Source: Sandaracinus amylolyticus (GTDB taxonomy: Bacteria > Myxococcota_A > Polyangia > Polyangiales > Sandaracinaceae). Taken from it: DNA of 64,000 nucleotides. Below are positions 16,618 through 29,412 of the stretch, one piece after another; the first letter of the stretch is position 1, and the number at the start of each line of letters is the position of its first letter. The translations under genes and the position numbers were made by a program. The stretch spans positions 372,001-436,000 of the forward strand of contig NZ_CP011125.1 in assembly GCF_000737325.1 (NCBI RefSeq), read 5' to 3'. Below the pieces are notes generated by a model. It searched no databases. It was not told where the DNA came from and saw only the letters and a list, made by a program, of their open reading frames with translations.

Positions 16618-18792
16618 TCACATCGAGTACGCGCTGCCCGCCGCGCCCGTGAGCCCGCCCGGCGCCGACCCGAGCGCCGCGCTGCCACCCGCGCCGCCGC
16701 TTCCCGGCGAGCTCGCGGTGATCGCGTTCGACGAGCTGGTCACCGCCGACGCGATCGCGAAGATGCCGTACGACGGCCCACCCGGGCCGCCCGAGCCGGA
16801 CCCCGAGTTGCCGCCGCGACCGCCGCTTCCGCCGTTGCCGCCGCCGCGCGCGTCGTCCGCGCCGTTGCCGCCCGCGCCGCCGTTGCCGCCACCCCCGCCG
16901 TCGCCGCCGTTGCCACCGCGGCCACCGTTGCCGCCGGTGCCGGAGATGATCGTGTTGCCGCTCGCGTCGATGCGCGCGGAGCTCGCGAAGATGCCGAACG
17001 AGCCGCCGCCGCCGCCGCCGCCGAGGCCCTGCGTGCCCGCGCAGCCTCCGCCACCACCGCCGCCACCGCTGCCACCGCGGTCCGCGTTGCAGACACCGGA
17101 CGCGCGGCCACCGCCTGCACCGCCGCCGCCACCGCCGCCGCCGCCATGCGTTCCGGGCGTGCCATCGGTGCCGCGCGGCGGTGCGTACAGCCCGCTCGCG
17201 ACGACGCCGATCGACACGACGGGCGCAGCGGCATTCGTGCCGTTCCCGCCGTTGCCGCCGCCGACCGACGGCGTTCCTCCGGCGCCAGAGCTGGCGAAGC
17301 ACACGGCCGCCGCACCGCCGCCGCTGCCGCCGGGACCAGCCGTGCCGGTCGCGGAGCCCATCGTGCCGGGCGAGCCCGCCGCGCCTCCGCCGCCGTCGTG
17401 CCCGCCGTTGCCGCCCGCGCCCCCGGGAGCGCATGCCGACGCGCCGCCGCTGCCGCACGGCGTGCTGGCGCAGGTGAAGCCCGAGCAGCCGTTGCAGCCC
17501 TCGAACCCGCGGCGTCCGTCCTGACCCCCGGCGCCGGGCGCTCCGTCCGTTCCCGGCGCGCCTGCCGCGCCGTTGCCGCTGCGGATCGTGTTCAGACGCA
17601 GCGTGACGAGCCCCGTCGAGTTCACGATTCGCACGCCGTACGAGCTCTCTCCGCCCGCGGTCGCGCCCGCCGAGACAATCGTGAAGAGCTGCACTTCACT
17701 GTCGCGCGTCAGGCCGGAGCCGAGCACCGCCGTCGTGCCGCCGTCGATCTGCGACACGAAGCTCGCGCTGCGACGCCAGCCCTGCGCCGCGTTGTAGCCG
17801 CCGAAGATGCTCACGCCGTCGGCGAGCACGATGCTCTCCGCGTACGCGCCGGCCGCGACGTAGACCTCCATCCGCGCGCGGCCCGACGTCCGCGCGAGCT
17901 CGATGCCGCGCGTGATCGTGGCGACCGGCATGTCGCGCGTGCCGGGGTTCGCGTCGTTCCCGCCGAGCGCGAGCGGCGCGACGAACACACCGATCGACGC
18001 GTCCCCGTCGATCCCGTCGCAGTTCGTATCGGCGAAGGTCGGCTCCGGACGATCGTCTCCCGCGGTCGCCGTGCACTCGCAGCCGTTCGCGCTCATTCCG
18101 TCCGCGTCGCCGAAGCCCTCGGCGCACGCGACGCCGCACGCGCCTGCGCTGCACACGGCCACCTGGTTGAGCGCAGGCGCGGGCGTCGGGCACACGATGC
18201 AGTCGTTCGCGCCGGTCCCGCAGCGCATCGGGTTCGTGAGCACGTCGTCGTACTCGGTGCTCACGCACATCCCGGCCGACTCGACGCACTCGTCGGCGCT
18301 GCAGCTGTTCGAGTCGTCGCAGTCACGCGAGCCCGGGCTCTGGCACCGCCCTTCGACGCACACCTCGACGCCGTTGCAGAAGTTCCCGTCGCCAGTGCAG
18401 TCGGTGTCGAACTCGCACGCCGGCGCCTCGCTGCACCCGATGCGGAGGTAGCAAGCGGTCCCGTCGGGGCACGCGGTGTCGTCGGGCGTGTTCTGGCATT
18501 CGTCGGTCGCGGTCACGCACTCGTCGCGCGTGCACGAGATGCCGTCGTCGCAGGTCGGGATCGCGCTCGCGATGCAGCGATTCTCCCGGCAGATCAGCCG
18601 ACCGTTGCAGAAGATCCCGTCGTCGGCGCAGTCCTCGTCGAACTGGCACTCACCGCTCGTGCTCCCGTCGCCCCGCGCCGCGTCCGACGTGCTGCCGTCG
18701 CGGCGACCTCCGCTTCCTCCATCGGCGCACCCGGCGATCGCGGCGCCGGCACAAGTCAAGAGAACGAGCCAACCCCATGCTCGCAAAGCCAT
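16618..18792 (-). CDS. Cysteine-rich lipoprotein with beta-helix-like and glycine-rich C-terminal regions
   Basis: A 724-residue protein from ATG 18792. The signal peptide ends in a lipobox IAGC. Residues 45-220 hold cysteine-rich units of the type CQFDEDCADDGIFCNGRLIC, repeated about four times. Next comes a segment resembling DUF1565/right-handed beta-helix proteins (NDANPGTRDMPVATITRGI, then VYVAAGAYAESIVL and VSIFGGY). The last 320 residues are extremely Gly-rich (GGNGGAGGNGADDARGGG), like PE-PGRS tails. This mosaic is common in surface lipoproteins of Sandaracinus-like myxobacteria. Function is unknown; a surface structural or adhesive role is plausible. Confidence 0.85.
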   Translation of the reverse strand: MALRAWGWLVLLTCAGAAIAGCADGGSGGRRDGSTSDAARGDGSTSGECQFDEDCADDGIFCNGRLICRENRCIASAIPTCDDGISCTRDECVTATDECQNTPDDTACPDGTACYLRIGCSEAPACEFDTDCTGDGNFCNGVEVCVEGRCQSPGSRDCDDSNSCSADECVESAGMCVSTEYDDVLTNPMRCGTGANDCIVCPTPAPALNQVAVCSAGACGVACAEGFGDADGMSANGCECTATAGDDRPEPTFADTNCDGIDGDASIGVFVAPLALGGNDANPGTRDMPVATITRGIELARTSGRARMEVYVAAGAYAESIVLADGVSIFGGYNAAQGWRRSASFVSQIDGGTTAVLGSGLTRDSEVQLFTIVSAGATAGGESSYGVRIVNSTGLVTLRLNTIRSGNGAAGAPGTDGAPGAGGQDGRRGFEGCNGCSGFTCASTPCGSGGASACAPGGAGGNGGHDGGGGAAGSPGTMGSATGTAGPGGSGGGAAAVCFASSGAGGTPSVGGGNGGNGTNAAAPVVSIGVVASGLYAPPRGTDGTPGTHGGGGGGGGGAGGGRASGVCNADRGGSGGGGGGGGCAGTQGLGGGGGGGSFGIFASSARIDASGNTIISGTGGNGGRGGNGGDGGGGGNGGAGGNGADDARGGGNGGSGGRGGNSGSGSGGPGGPSYGIFAIASAVTSSSNAITASSPGSGGAGGSAALGSAPGGLTGAAGSAYSM

Positions 18793-18835
18793 CCCGGATC
18801 CACCTCTCGGCTAGGTTCAGCGAGCGTACACGAAT

Positions 18836-18882
18836 GCACCTCTCCCCCACCACGGGGGGCGAGGGCGTGCAGAGAGAGGTGC
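18836..18882. other. Nested inverted repeat upstream of the metK promoter
   Basis: GCACCTCTC (18836-18844) pairs with GAGAGGTGC (18874-18882), and an inner CCCCC/GGGGG stem with a 5-base loop lies between them. It lies before the likely metK promoter, so it should not be part of the metK leader. It could be an operator or part of the leader of the divergent lipoprotein gene. Confidence 0.4.
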
Positions 18883-18887
18883 GCGGA

Positions 18888-18916
18888 TTGACTCGGCTCG
18901 TGGACTCCCTTATGAA
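18888..18916 (+). promoter_or_regulatory. Sigma70-type promoter of metK
   Basis: TTGACT (18888-18893) and TATGAA (18911-18916) are separated by 17 bases. Transcription would start near 18923, giving a leader of about 60 bases before ATG 18983. The leader has a small CCCGG/CCCGGG hairpin but no riboswitch I recognise. Confidence 0.65.
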
Positions 18917-18982
18917 CGCGCCGCCCGGAGCCCGGGCCGCCACGCACGTTCGACGCGCGAAGAAGAAAGGGTCGAAGCTCAG

Positions 18983-20254
<1,272 letters not shown>

Positions 20255-20280
20255 CCGTCTCCGCCTGAACGATCGCGCCA

Positions 20281-20317
20281 CGAAGGCCGCGCACCGGGAC
20301 ACCGGGCGCGGCCTTCG
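20281..20317 (+). terminator. Hairpin terminator after metK
   Basis: CGAAGGCCGCGC and GCGCGGCCTTCG form a perfect 12-bp stem. The stem sequence is almost the same as that of the terminator at 28837. Confidence 0.8.
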
Positions 20318-20392
20318 CGCGTTTCGAAGGTCGTCGCACGCCCGTTGCGCGTGCTCGTCGCCCTCGCCGACCATCTCGGCCAGGAGGGGACT

Positions 20393-21748
20393 TTGACGAC
20401 CAAGTATTTGTTGCCCGAGAGCGAGATCCCGCGTCACTGGTACAACATCCTCGCGGATCTCGGATCGCCGCCCGCGCCCGTGCTGCACCCGGGCACGAAG
20501 GAGGCGGTCGGTCCGAGCGATCTCGCGCCGCTCTTCCCGATGGCGATCATCGAGCAGGAGATGAGCGCGCAGCGCGAGATCGCGATTCCCGACGAGGTGC
20601 GCGACGTGCTCGGGCTCTGGCGACCGACTCCGCTCTTCCGCGCCCACGCGCTGGAGCGCGCGATCGGGACTCGCTCGCACGTCTATTACAAATACGAGGG
20701 TGTCAGTCCGTCGGGCAGTCACAAACCGAACACGGCAGTCGCGCAGGCCTATTACAACGCGCGAGAGGGCGTGAAGCGGCTCGCGACGGAGACCGGAGCG
20801 GGCCAGTGGGGCTCGTCGCTCTCGTTCGCGGCGGCGCGCTTCGGGCTGCACGTCACCGTCTACATGGTGAAGGTGAGCCATCAGCAGAAGCCCTATCGCC
20901 GCTCGATGATGCAGGTGTGGGGCGCGGAGGTGTTCGCGTCGCCGAGCACGCGCACCAACGCGGGCCGCAAGATCCTGGAGCTCACCCCGGAGAGCCAGGG
21001 GTCGCTGGGCATCGCGATCTCGGAGGCGGTCGAGGACGCGGCGACGCACGACGACACCAAGTACGCGCTGGGCTCGGTGCTCAACCACGTGTGTCTGCAC
21101 CAGACCGTGATCGGCCTCGAGGCGCAGCGACAGATGGAGATGGCGGGCGAATATCCCGACGTCGTCATCGGCTGCCACGGCGGCGGGAGCAACTTCGCGG
21201 GGATCGCGATCCCGTTCGTGCGCGACAAGATGAACGGCAAGAAGGTGCGCCTCGTCGCGTCCGAGCCGGCGAGCTGTCCTTCGCTCACGAAGGGCGTCTA
21301 CGCGTTCGACTACGGCGACGCGGTGGGGATGACGCCGATCGTGAAGATGCACACGCTCGGTCACGACTTCATGCCGCCGGGAATCCATGCGGGCGGTCTG
21401 CGCTATCACGGCGCGGCGCCGCTGGTGTCGAAGCTGCTCGACATGGGGCTCGTCGAAGCGGTCGCGTACCCGCAGCGCGCGTGCTTCGAGGCGGCGGTGA
21501 CGTTCGCGCGCGCCGAAGGGATCGTGCCCGCGCCCGAGTCGTCACACGCCGTGCGCGCGGCGATCGACGAGGCGAAGAAGGCCGACGCCGAGGGCACGAC
21601 GCGCGTCGTGCTCTTCAACCTGAGCGGCCACGGACACTTCGATCTCGGCGCGTACGATGCCTATCTCGCGGGCCAGCTCGAGGATTACGAATATCCGAGC
21701 GAGGCAGTCGCGAGCGCGATGGCGCAACTCCCGAAGATCGCGCTCTGA
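20393..21748 (+). CDS. trpB2: TrpB2-type tryptophan synthase beta chain
   Basis: A 451-residue PLP enzyme condensing indole and serine to tryptophan. The N-terminus [20 protein letters not shown] and overall length match the TrpB2 class (COG1350) rather than classical TrpB. The PLP lysine is in SGSHKPNTA and the phosphate-binding loop is [12 protein letters not shown] chose TTG 20393 because AGGAGG at 20382-20387 is correctly placed and homologues begin at this point; TTG 20345 is an alternative. No trpA or other trp gene is near, consistent with TrpB2 acting as a stand-alone indole scavenger. Confidence 0.93.
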   Translation: MTTKYLLPESEIPRHWYNILADLGSPPAPVLHPGTKEAVGPSDLAPLFPMAIIEQEMSAQREIAIPDEVRDVLGLWRPTPLFRAHALERAIGTRSHVYYKYEGVSPSGSHKPNTAVAQAYYNAREGVKRLATETGAGQWGSSLSFAAARFGLHVTVYMVKVSHQQKPYRRSMMQVWGAEVFASPSTRTNAGRKILELTPESQGSLGIAISEAVEDAATHDDTKYALGSVLNHVCLHQTVIGLEAQRQMEMAGEYPDVVIGCHGGGSNFAGIAIPFVRDKMNGKKVRLVASEPASCPSLTKGVYAFDYGDAVGMTPIVKMHTLGHDFMPPGIHAGGLRYHGAAPLVSKLLDMGLVEAVAYPQRACFEAAVTFARAEGIVPAPESSHAVRAAIDEAKKADAEGTTRVVLFNLSGHGHFDLGAYDAYLAGQLEDYEYPSEAVASAMAQLPKIAL

Positions 21749-21766
21749 GACGGGAAAAGAAGTCCG

Positions 21767-21843
21767 CTGAGGAGAGCAGGAATCACATGGAAGGAAGGCA
21801 GCACAGTACGGTGGTCCTTTCCTGACCCTCCTGCTCTCCTCAG
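21767..21843. terminator. Long inverted repeat between convergent genes
   Basis: Perfect 15-base arms (CTGAGGAGAGCAGGA and TCCTGCTCTCCTCAG) enclose 47 bases that can partly fold again (GGAAGGA with TCCTTTCC). It lies between convergent trpB2 and the phospholipase D-like gene, so it may be a bidirectional terminator. It is AT-richer than its surroundings and longer than a normal terminator. Confidence 0.55.
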
Positions 21844-21857
21844 AGCTCTCTCTCTCC

Positions 21858-23411
21858 TCAGCCGCGCGCACCGGCGACCGATTGCAGCGCCGTGACGACG
21901 CGCGCGACGATGCCGTGCGGGCGTTCGAGGATCTCCTCGAAGAGGCCCTCGTCGAAGGCTGCGGTCTCGGGGTCTCCGATGCTCGCGAAGAGATCGTCCA
22001 TCGGGCCCTGATCGGCGATCGCCTGATCCGGATCGAGCCTCGGGCGGTACAGCCGCCGCGGCTCGTTCGCGGCGAGCGCGCACAGGCGATCGACGATGCC
22101 CTCGACGCGCGACAGATCGCGGATCGCCTCCTCGGGCGTGACGCCGGTGTGCTCGGCCATCAGCGACACGCGCAGCGCGTGGATCCCGCGCGCGACGTCG
22201 TCGTGCTCGTCCTCCGCCGCCCACGCGAGGTTGAGCTCGGTGTCGAGCCCCATGCTGCGGTTCGTCGCGTTCGCCGATCCCAGCGTCAGGAAGCGATCGT
22301 CGACGATCATCAGCTTGCTGTGCACGTACGTCGGGCACGGGCCTTCGGAGTCGGCCTTGCGCGGCACACACGGCGAGAAGACGCCCATCGCGTGGCCGTT
22401 CTCCTCCGCGATGCGCGCGAGCACCGAGAGCGCGATGCGCTGCGGGCCCTCGATCGCCGCCTTCTCCATACGCCCCTCGAGGCACCACGGGACGATCACC
22501 ACGATCTCGAGCCGCCCGCGGCTCCGGTCGCGCATGCGGTCGGCGAGCGCCTCGACGATCACGCGCGCGGTGACGTACTGCGACTCGATGTAGACGAAGC
22601 GCTCCGCGCGCTGCAGCGCGCGCTCGTAGAGCGCCCGGATCTCGCGCACCGGCTCGCGCATCGGCACCACCGTCGCGCCGCGCGTGCGCGTGATCGCGAC
22701 CGGCCCGTGCCCGAGCGGCATGTGCGCGAACGGCGCGGACTCCGGGATCGGCTCGGGCACCAGCACCATCGGCTCGCCGCCCGCCGCGACCCAGCGGTCG
22801 ACGAAGTGCTCGACGAGATGGCGCACGACCGGTCCGCGCACGACCGACTGCACGTCGTGGTAGGGCAGGTAGAGCGCGCCCTTTCCGTCGAAGCGCATCG
22901 GGTTCTGATCGACGTGGCTGCGCTGGTCCCAGCGGTGCTCGCTGATGTCGATGCCTCCGAGCCACGCCGTGTGGCCGTCGACGATCGCGAACTTCTCGTG
23001 ATGGCTCGCGCCCGGCGCGTGGTTCGCGTCGTAGAGGAAGCGAAGCCGACCGCGCCCCGCGGAGCGAAGCTTGTCCGACGTCGCCCACTCGCGATCGAGC
23101 GCGTACACGCTCGACCAGTCCCACGCGAGCACGTAGATGCGCAGCTCGGGGTTGCGCGTCACGGCCGCGCGCACGATCTCGCGGAACGTGCGAGGGCGAT
23201 CCTCGTCCTCGTCGCGCCGGCGCATCCACACGCTGCTCTCGAGCTGCCAGCCCGCGATCAGCACGTACGCGCGCGCCGACTCGATCGCGTCGGCGAGCGA
23301 ACGGTAGTAGTCGTCGGCGTCGACGATCACACCGCTCCACGCGGGAGCGAGCGCGCTGCACGTCTCACCGACCTTCAGCAAGTCACGCACGAATCTCCGA
23401 TTCCTCCCCAC
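21858..23411 (-). CDS. Phospholipase D-family protein
   Basis: A 517-residue protein with two HKD motifs: HHEKFAIVDG at about residue 153 and HSKLMIVDD at about residue 350, each followed by the usual glycine/asparagine segment (GSANATNRS after the second). Such proteins cleave or exchange phosphodiester bonds, as in phospholipase D and cardiolipin synthases. No transmembrane segment is seen, so it is more like a soluble PLD than a cardiolipin synthase. GTG 23411 is supported by AGGAGGAG seven bases upstream. It overlaps the end of the hydrolase gene by 29 bases. Confidence 0.9.
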   Translation of the reverse strand: MGRNRRFVRDLLKVGETCSALAPAWSGVIVDADDYYRSLADAIESARAYVLIAGWQLESSVWMRRRDEDEDRPRTFREIVRAAVTRNPELRIYVLAWDWSSVYALDREWATSDKLRSAGRGRLRFLYDANHAPGASHHEKFAIVDGHTAWLGGIDISEHRWDQRSHVDQNPMRFDGKGALYLPYHDVQSVVRGPVVRHLVEHFVDRWVAAGGEPMVLVPEPIPESAPFAHMPLGHGPVAITRTRGATVVPMREPVREIRALYERALQRAERFVYIESQYVTARVIVEALADRMRDRSRGRLEIVVIVPWCLEGRMEKAAIEGPQRIALSVLARIAEENGHAMGVFSPCVPRKADSEGPCPTYVHSKLMIVDDRFLTLGSANATNRSMGLDTELNLAWAAEDEHDDVARGIHALRVSLMAEHTGVTPEEAIRDLSRVEGIVDRLCALAANEPRRLYRPRLDPDQAIADQGPMDDLFASIGDPETAAFDEGLFEEILERPHGIVARVVTALQSVAGARG

Positions 23412-24414
23412 GCCGCGTCTCCTCCTGGAGATCGCGGATCGTCTGCACGACCTCGTGGCAGCGCTCGAAGTGCGGCAGCCCGCGCGTGCCCGGCACGCGA
23501 TGCGCGCGCACCGCTCGGTTGTGCCGCTCGAGCGCGTGGAGCTGCCCGAAGTCGCTGTACGGATCGCGGTCGTAGAGCACGAGCGTCGGCACGCGCAGCT
23601 GCTCGTAGAGCGCCTCGCGCGCGTCGCTCGTGAAGAGTTGCCCCGCGACGAACGCGAACGGCGCGTGATGCGCGCCGTGCACGCGCGAGGTGCGCACCGC
23701 GTGATCGACGTACGCCTTGGGCGCGCGCCCGTGGAAGCTCTTGTCGAGGAAGTACTTCACGCTCGGTCGCGACGTCAGCACGCGATAGAGCGGCGACGCC
23801 CACAGCGGGACCTCGAGCGCTCGCTCGATGCGCGCGGCGCGCGCGGGATCGACGCGCGGCGCGCGCGATCCGAGCCCGGTCGGCGAGATGAGCGTCAGCG
23901 TGCGGAAGAGGTGCGGCGAGTCGATCGCCACGCGCGCGGCGATCTCGCTCGTGAGCGAGAGGGCCACCACGTCGACCGGCTCCTCGCGCGGCGTCACGAC
24001 GTCGACGAGGAAGCGCTTGAGCGCCTTCGCGTAGAGCATCGGGCAGTACTGGTTGGGCCCGCGATCCGACGTGCCGAAGCCCGGCAGATCCGGCGCGTAC
24101 ACCGGGCGCTCGCCGCGGAACGCGTCGAAGAGCGGCTTCACGTCGTACGCCGAGGCCGCGGCGTGGATGCCGTGCAGCAGCACGATCGGCCGCCCCTTCG
24201 CGTGCGCGTCGACGTAGTAGCCGACGCGCCCGATCAGCGCGATGTCGAGGTCGTGGTGCGCGGCGTCGAGCGCGCGCGGCGCATCGCGCGAGCCGAGCAC
24301 GCGATGCCAGACCTGCTCGACGCGCGCGAGCGCTTCGGTGATCTCCGGTGCCCGGGCGCGCACCGCGCGCGGAATGGTCGGCCGCGGGAGCTCGGTATCC
24401 AGTGCTCCAGCCAT
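23383..24414 (-). CDS. Alpha/beta hydrolase with altered nucleophile elbow
   Basis: A 343-residue protein from ATG 24414 with GAAGGAAGG upstream. The fold is seen from the oxyanion strand IVLLHGIHAAASAYD, DLPGFGTSDRGP, and a C-terminal Asp (LVLYDRDPYSD) and His (GLPHFERCHE). The nucleophile elbow reads ALSLTSE instead of GxSxG: the serine stays but both glycines are replaced. It may have unusual activity or be weakly active. It is probably cotranscribed with the phospholipase D-like gene, suggesting lipid metabolism. Confidence 0.86.
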   Translation of the reverse strand: MAGALDTELPRPTIPRAVRARAPEITEALARVEQVWHRVLGSRDAPRALDAAHHDLDIALIGRVGYYVDAHAKGRPIVLLHGIHAAASAYDVKPLFDAFRGERPVYAPDLPGFGTSDRGPNQYCPMLYAKALKRFLVDVVTPREEPVDVVALSLTSEIAARVAIDSPHLFRTLTLISPTGLGSRAPRVDPARAARIERALEVPLWASPLYRVLTSRPSVKYFLDKSFHGRAPKAYVDHAVRTSRVHGAHHAPFAFVAGQLFTSDAREALYEQLRVPTLVLYDRDPYSDFGQLHALERHNRAVRAHRVPGTRGLPHFERCHEVVQTIRDLQEETRRGEESEIRA

Positions 24415-24438
24415 CGTTCCTTCCTTCTCGTGCAGGGT

Positions 24439-25140
<702 letters not shown>

Positions 25141-25178
25141 CGTCGCCTCCCGTCGCGTGCGCGCACACCGCCGCGCGC

Positions 25179-25355
25179 TCAGGGGATCTCGTGGTCGTGA
25201 ACGTCCGTCGCGTCGTGCGCCGCCGCGGTGGCACGCACGCGCTCGTCCGTTCGTTCGTATCGAGGCTCGCCGTCCTGCGAGCGCGAGGCCTTCGAGAAGC
25301 CGAGGCCCGGTGGAGCGAACGCGAGGAACGTGAGGAGCACGAAGAGTCGGGTCAT
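25179..25355 (-). CDS. Small exported peptide, hypothetical
   Basis: A 58-residue ORF from ATG 25355 with AGAGAGG upstream. The N-terminus MTRLFVLLTFLAFAPPGLGF is a clear signal sequence; the rest is polar and His/Asp/Glu-rich. It ends 38 bases before the kinase-like gene and could be its operon leader or a secreted partner. No family recognised. Confidence 0.5.
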   Translation of the reverse strand: MTRLFVLLTFLAFAPPGLGFSKASRSQDGEPRYERTDERVRATAAAHDATDVHDHEIP

Positions 25356-25591
25356 GACGGCTTGCCTCTCTGTTCGGGACGCCCGAGCGTCGTTCCGCGA
25401 CGAGCATCCGCACCGGGACCCGAGCAATCGCGGTGCCGCACCGCGTCGCGCCGTCGTGCGCGCGCCGCGTATTCGAATCGCGGCGGGGGCTTGCGCCCCA
25501 CGTGTGTCGCGCTGGTCTCCGCATGCTCGCGCGAGGCCGCGATCATGCGTCTCCGCGCGGCACGTGCGCTGCAACTCCACGCGACGTGACG

Positions 25592-26608
25592 ATGCCCGAC
25601 GCCTCGATTCCGCGCGTGCAGCCCGAGCCGGAGAAGGAACGCGAGCGCGCGACGATGATCGTGAACCCGAGCTCCGGGAAGGGGCTCGGCGCGACGATGC
25701 ACGCGACGCTCGTCGAGCGGCTCCGCGCGCGCTGGCCCTCGCTCGACGCGGAGCTCTGCACGCTCGAGCACGACGCCGAGGCGATCGCGCGCGAGGCCGC
25801 GCTGCGCGACGTGCGCACGTTCGTCGTGCTCGGTGGGGACGGCACGCTCAACAACGTGATCAACGGAGTCGCGTCGGTGCCGGGCGCGCTCGCGCGCAGT
25901 GTGTTCGGCGTGCTCCCCGCCGGGACCGGCAACGATCTCGCGGGCACGCTCGGGCTCGGCACCTCGCTCGAGGAAGCGGCGGATCGCCTCGCTCGCAGCG
26001 AGGCGCGCACGATCGATCTCGGGCTGCTGGAGGATCGCCTCTTCGCGAACGTCTCGGCGGGCGGCCTCTTCGCCGAGGCGTCCGAGGCGACGAGCCAGGA
26101 AGCGAAGTCGCTCGCGGGACGTCTCGCGTACCTCGTCGCGGGCTCGCGCGCGCTGCTCGACCACGCGGGCGTCGGCGTCGAGCTCACTGCGACGACGCCG
26201 CAAGGTGCGCTCACGTGGCGCGGCACCATCGCGATGTTCGCGGTGTGCAACGCGCAGACGTTCGGCGGGGGCAAGCCGCTCGCGCCGTTCGCGCAGTGCG
26301 ACGACGGATGGCTGGACGCGTTCGTGGTGCAGGACGCGAACGCGCTCGGGCTCGCGCGCGTGCTGCTCGAGATCTCGGGCGGCACGCACCTCGAGGACGA
26401 CCGCGTCGTGGGCTTCCGGGCGTCGGAGATCGACCTGCGCTTCGATCGGCCGACCCACGTCAACGTCGACGGAGAGGTGGCGGTCCTCGAGCGTGCGCGC
26501 TATCGCGTGCTGCCGGGGGCGACGCGGGTGCTGGTGGCACCCGAGGCGGATGCCGACGCTGCACCGGCGTCCGACGCGAAGGTCACCGGGGCAGGGGAGC
26601 CCGAGTGA
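25592..26608 (+). CDS. Diacylglycerol kinase-like lipid kinase (YegS/DgkB family)
   Basis: A 338-residue protein. The N-terminal catalytic domain shows MIVNPSSGKG, the nucleotide-binding VVLGGDGTLNNVING, and LPAGTGNDLAG. The C-terminal beta domain carries CNAQTFGGGKPLAP and VNVDGE. Family members phosphorylate diacylglycerol, sphingosine or related lipids using ATP. I chose ATG 25592 because homology begins shortly after it; there is no strong Shine-Dalgarno site. It is divergent from the phospholipase/hydrolase operon, a link with lipid metabolism. Confidence 0.9.
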   Translation: MPDASIPRVQPEPEKERERATMIVNPSSGKGLGATMHATLVERLRARWPSLDAELCTLEHDAEAIAREAALRDVRTFVVLGGDGTLNNVINGVASVPGALARSVFGVLPAGTGNDLAGTLGLGTSLEEAADRLARSEARTIDLGLLEDRLFANVSAGGLFAEASEATSQEAKSLAGRLAYLVAGSRALLDHAGVGVELTATTPQGALTWRGTIAMFAVCNAQTFGGGKPLAPFAQCDDGWLDAFVVQDANALGLARVLLEISGGTHLEDDRVVGFRASEIDLRFDRPTHVNVDGEVAVLERARYRVLPGATRVLVAPEADADAAPASDAKVTGAGEPE

Positions 26609-26759
26609 GGCGCGTTCGGGGACGCCGGGTCGCGGACGCCACGTTGCGCACGACCGCGTTGTGACGTGACGCCCCGGTCGGCGCGCGGTCATGTGGCAGG
26701 ATGCCTCGCGTGAGGCTGAGGCAACGCCAAAAACCCCTGTGATCTGGCGCACCGAGACC

Positions 26760-26775
26760 TGGCATCCCGGGTGCT
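26760..26775 (+). promoter_or_regulatory. Sigma54-type -24/-12 promoter
   Basis: TGGCATCCCGGGTGCT matches the consensus TGGCACN5TTGCW at 9 of 11 defined positions, with GG and GC ten bases apart as required. It lies 47 bases before the start of the NtrC-type gene, suggesting autoregulation. Confidence 0.55.
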
Positions 26776-26821
26776 CAGCAGGGTCGCGGCTGGACGGGCG
26801 GGTCCGGCGCGTGGAGACACA

Positions 26822-28807
<1,986 letters not shown>

Positions 28808-28836
28808 TCCGACCGAGCACACGAGATCGAGACGAG

Positions 28837-28872
28837 CGAAGGCCGCGCTGCCGAGAGGGAGCGCGGCCTTCG
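28837..28872 (+). terminator. Hairpin terminator
   Basis: CGAAGGCCGCGCT and AGCGCGGCCTTCG form a perfect 13-bp stem after the NtrC-type gene. The arms match those of the metK terminator (20281) almost base for base. Confidence 0.8.
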
Positions 28873-28885
28873 TGCATCTGCGCGC

Positions 28886-28914
28886 TTGCGAACAAATAAG
28901 CATTCGCTTATACG
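28886..28914 (+). promoter_or_regulatory. Promoter with ArsR-type operator
   Basis: TTGCGA (28886-28891) and TATACG (28909-28914) are 17 bases apart. Between them and over the -10 lies the palindrome ATAAGC-ATTC-GCTTAT (28896-28911). The ArsR regulator encoded in this operon is the obvious candidate repressor. Confidence 0.7.
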
Positions 28915-28938
28915 ATGCGGACATCGAGGAGGAACACG

Positions 28939-29412
28939 ATGTCCCAGACGAGCCAGACGCCGCCCCCGCTCTCGCCGTATCTCACCGTCGACGACGCGAA
29001 GGCCGCGATCGAGTTCTACGTGCGCGCGTTCGGCGCGACGGAGCTCGGGCGCCAGGCGACGCCCGACGGCAGCAAGCTGATCCACGCGGCGCTCGTGCTG
29101 CCGAACGGCGGGCACGTGATGCTCTCGGACGACTTCCCCGAGATGAACGGCGGCGCGTCGAAGACGCCGAAGGCGCTCGGCGGCACGCCGGTCGCGATCC
29201 ACCTCGATCTGCCCGACGTGAAGGCGACGTGGGCGCGCGCGGTGGAGGCCGGCGCGCAGGTGAAGATGCCGCTCGCGCTGCAGTTCTGGGGCGACGAGTT
29301 CGGCGTGCTCGAGGACCCGTTCGGGCACCGCTGGTCGCTCGCGACGCGCGCGAAGGTCGCGACGAAGGACGAGCTCGACGCGGGCGCGCAGAAGCACTTC
29401 GGGCGCAAGTGA
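28939..29412 (+). CDS. VOC-superfamily (glyoxalase/PhnB-like) protein
   Basis: A 157-residue protein from ATG 28939 with AGGAGG upstream. It starts with LSPYLTVDDAKAAIEFYVRA and ends with GVLEDPFGHRWSLAT, the markers of PhnB/YdcJ-like VOC proteins. Such proteins bind metals and act on diverse small molecules; the substrate cannot be told from sequence. It is the first gene of a three-gene operon with an ArsR regulator and an AHSA1 protein. Confidence 0.92.
   Translation: MSQTSQTPPPLSPYLTVDDAKAAIEFYVRAFGATELGRQATPDGSKLIHAALVLPNGGHVMLSDDFPEMNGGASKTPKALGGTPVAIHLDLPDVKATWARAVEAGAQVKMPLALQFWGDEFGVLEDPFGHRWSLATRAKVATKDELDAGAQKHFGRK

Noticed and set aside
18836-18882. SAM riboswitch candidate before metK
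   Set aside because: The hairpin lies upstream of the likely TTGACT/TATGAA promoter, so it would not be transcribed with metK; no known SAM riboswitch core was recognised.
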